Source of the DNA: Hallerella succinigenes
GTDB lineage: Bacteria; Fibrobacterota; Fibrobacteria; Fibrobacterales; Fibrobacteraceae
Direction of reading: 5' to 3'
Length of the DNA: 64,000 bases
Assembly (NCBI RefSeq): GCF_002797675.1
Contig: NZ_PGEX01000001.1
Coordinates: 496,001-560,000 of the forward strand
Below, piece by piece: positions 62,537 to 64,000 of the stretch. The first letter of the stretch is position 1. Each line of letters starts with the position of its first letter. The notes below the pieces were generated by a model, which saw only the letters and a list, made by a program, of their open reading frames with translations, was not told the DNA's origin and searched no databases. A program made the translations under genes and the position numbers.

Positions 62537-63114
62537 ACATTCTCCACTTGAACAAGATAAACGGCTGTTTCCGGATCGACCGATTCAATCAGCACCCGAA
62601 CTTCTTCATTTGCCAAAGTCTTGACCGAAAGGCCCGTGGCATCTGCCGCAATCGGCAGTTCCCGATGGCCGCGGTCCACCAAGACACAAAAACGAATCGC
62701 CGCCGGACGTCCCATATCAAGAATCGCTTGGATGGCTGCACGGGCAGAACGTCCCGTGTAAAGGACGTCATCGACAAGAATGACCGTTTTCCCTTCGACG
62801 GACGCAGGCATTTCCGTAATGCGCATTTCTGTTGTCGCGAGAGGCTTGCGGTAATGGAAGTCATCACGGTAGAATGTCGCATCGAGGCTTCCGCATGGGA
62901 TTTCGACGTGATAGCGGTTCGACAAACGTTCTGCAAGCTTACGAGCAAGCGGAATTCCACGGCTCGCCATGCCGAGAACAAGGACATTTTCTGGAGAAGA
63001 AATCAGCTCCGACACAGCCGACGCCATGTTGTCCAAGGCGGTTTCCATCGCCTTTGCGTCGAGAAGCTGACGGATCCTTTTGCAATTATCCTTCACTACA
63101 GGCTCCTTTTTCAA
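62533..63114 (-). CDS. pyrR: PyrR: pyrimidine operon regulator / uracil phosphoribosyltransferase
   Basis: The 193-residue protein has the PRPP site VILVDDVLYTGRSARAA, the upstream ASRGIPLARKLAERL, and LDATFYRDDFHYRKP, as in PyrR. PyrR binds pyr mRNA in a uridine-nucleotide-dependent way and promotes termination, and may salvage uracil. The leader before the start (63115-63160) is short, so a classic attenuator is not seen there; the start overlaps pyrB by four bases. Divergent from the cyclophilin. Confidence 0.92.
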   Translation of the reverse strand: MKKEPVVKDNCKRIRQLLDAKAMETALDNMASAVSELISSPENVLVLGMASRGIPLARKLAERLSNRYHVEIPCGSLDATFYRDDFHYRKPLATTEMRITEMPASVEGKTVILVDDVLYTGRSARAAIQAILDMGRPAAIRFCVLVDRGHRELPIAADATGLSVKTLANEEVRVLIESVDPETAVYLVQVENV

Positions 63115-63177
63115 GATTTTTCCAATAGGAAAATGTAGTTTTTATGTCAAAACATAACCAACTTGGAGATTCCATTT

Positions 63178-63726
63178 ATGTTCAATCAGCTTGACCTCCC
63201 AAAAAGCGGAGAAACAATCGCCATCATCAAGACGAACCACGGTGAAATGCGCGCACGCCTCTTCCCGGAAATCGTTGGCGAATGCGCTACGAATTTCATC
63301 GAACTTGCCCAGCAGGGCAAATACGACGGCGCTCCGTTCCACCGCATCATCAAGGGTTTCATGATTCAAGGCGGTGACTTTACCCGCCGGAACGGCACGG
63401 GTGGCCATGCAGCACAGGGTCCAAATTCGACCATCGGCGACAAGTACGACGAACGCCTCACCCACTTGCGCGGTGCTCTCAGCTGGGCAAAGACCATGAT
63501 GCCTCATTCCATCGGAAGCCAGTTCTTCATCGTTCACCCGGCAGAAGGAACGCACTTCCTCGACCATCCGGCTAAAGGCGGTCCGGCAGAAGGCTACTCC
63601 GTTTTCGGCCAGCTCTTTGACGGTTTTGATGTTCTGGACGATATCGCCAGCGTTCGCACCGACGGTCAGGACTATCCGTACGAAGACGTCCTTATCGAAT
63701 CGGTAACGATTGAAACGGTCGCCTAA
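63178..63726 (+). CDS. Cyclophilin-type peptidyl-prolyl isomerase
   Basis: The start at 63178 has GGAG 9 bases upstream; a TTG 15 bases earlier is less likely. The 182-residue protein has the cyclophilin core: NFIELAQQGKYDGAPFHRII, GFMIQGGDFTRRNGTGG and SIGSQFFIVH. It catalyses proline cis-trans isomerisation; no signal peptide is seen, so it acts in the cytoplasm. A long run of conserved residues matches bacterial PpiB. It is divergent from pyrR. Confidence 0.94.
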   Translation: MFNQLDLPKSGETIAIIKTNHGEMRARLFPEIVGECATNFIELAQQGKYDGAPFHRIIKGFMIQGGDFTRRNGTGGHAAQGPNSTIGDKYDERLTHLRGALSWAKTMMPHSIGSQFFIVHPAEGTHFLDHPAKGGPAEGYSVFGQLFDGFDVLDDIASVRTDGQDYPYEDVLIESVTIETVA

Positions 63727-63787
63727 GACTTTTTCATCAAAGTTGAGTGCCATTTGAGAAGCGCCGAAAAAAAATGTTCTGCGCCCC

Positions 63788-63816
63788 TTGACAGGGAGAA
63801 TTTTTTTTTCTCAATT
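63788..63816 (+). promoter_or_regulatory. Possible tRNA-Ala promoter
   Basis: TTGACA (63788-63793) is a perfect -35, and at 17 bases distance TCAATT (63811-63816) is a poor -10. It lies just upstream of the tRNA gene. Confidence 0.4.
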
Positions 63817-63830
63817 TGGTGCACTCAAAC

Positions 63831-63903
63831 GGGGTTATAGCTCAGTTGGTAGAGCACAACGCTGGCAGCGTTGGGGTCAGGAGTTCGAATCTCCTTAGCT
63901 CCA
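63831..63903 (+). tRNA. tRNA-Ala (anticodon GGC)
   Basis: 73 bases fold as a cloverleaf: acceptor GGGGTTA with TAGCTCC (two wobbles), D stem GCTC/GAGC, anticodon stem CAACG/CGTTG with loop CTGGCAG (anticodon GGC at positions 34-36), T stem AGGAG/CTCCT with TTCGAAT loop, discriminator A. The 3' CCA is not encoded. Confidence 0.96.
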
Positions 63904-63909
63904 TAACAG

Positions 63910-63945
63910 AAAAGGATCCGCATCAAACGGGTCCTTTTCTGTTTT
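63910..63945 (+). terminator. Terminator after tRNA-Ala
   Basis: AAAAGGATCCG and CGGGTCCTTTT form a long stem (one wobble) with a seven-base loop, followed by TCTGTTTT. Nothing else recognisable lies in the remaining bases to 64000. Confidence 0.8.
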
Positions 63946-64000
63946 ATGAACATTCAGATGATGAGAACTCCTGGGGGGCTGGATTTCGATGAACGAAATT

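Noticed and set aside
63115-63177. PyrR-type attenuator in front of pyrR
   Set aside because: The space to the divergent cyclophilin gene is too short for an antiterminator/terminator pair and none is visible.

Overview
The window looks like a chromosomal segment of a Fibrobacter-type bacterium (phylum Fibrobacterota). The basis is a TIGR02147-family gene at 5038, a gene family known mainly from Fibrobacter, together with a diderm envelope toolkit (TamA/TamB, PilMNOPQ with secretin), a succinate dehydrogenase/fumarate reductase operon of the three-subunit cytochrome b558 type, a double-length UvrA, and PEGA and formylglycine-enzyme-like surface proteins. The species is inferred from gene content only.

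Layout. 1-5889 holds envelope or secreted proteins (C-terminal membrane fragment, PEGA protein, outer-membrane barrel protein), a DUF2156-GNAT protein and the TIGR02147 protein. 6010-26835 is an accessory defence island between ordinary genes: RhuM with a decayed DUF1016 nuclease, a nitroreductase-like protein, an XRE-ImmA/PIN/zinc-ribbon operon, and then about 16 kb, all on the minus strand, framed by a type I restriction-modification locus. In transcription order this is a Phd/RelE pair, hsdM, an AlbA_2 regulator, an AAA-DUF234 ATPase inserted beside a duplicated hsdS 5' end, hsdS, a frameshifted GIY-YIG-like gene, an operon of three TIR proteins, two caspase-like proteases and one unknown protein, a HigB-HigA-SecB-like toxin-antitoxin-chaperone module, hsdR, and a zinc-ribbon coiled-coil protein. 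The TIR/caspase operon is the most striking system. It resembles type IV Thoeris (a TIR enzyme makes a nucleotide signal that switches on a caspase-like protease) but with three different TIR proteins and two proteases.

26981-34573 (minus) is housekeeping: sdhCAB, ndk, a SurA-like lipoprotein and a STAS/HATPase partner-switching cluster. 34615-40397 (plus) is tamB-tamA. 40418-43428 is a GH13 glucosidase gene split by a complete IS256-family element with an 8-bp target duplication. 43533-47900 carries ettA, a membrane protein and a sulfatase-modifying-factor-like protein. 47962-53259 is a tandem-fused uvrA with a palindrome placed exactly between its -35 and -10 boxes. 53361-59231 is pilMNOPQ, in which PilP is part of a long fusion with a TolA-like repeat region. 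59356-63114 is pyrR-pyrB-(inactive-looking pyrC)-pilZ. The window closes with a cyclophilin and tRNA-Ala(GGC).

Starts were chosen by Shine-Dalgarno match, overlap with the upstream gene and family N-termini. Several differ from the longest open frame, and this is stated in the entries. Similarity calls come from motif recognition without database searches.
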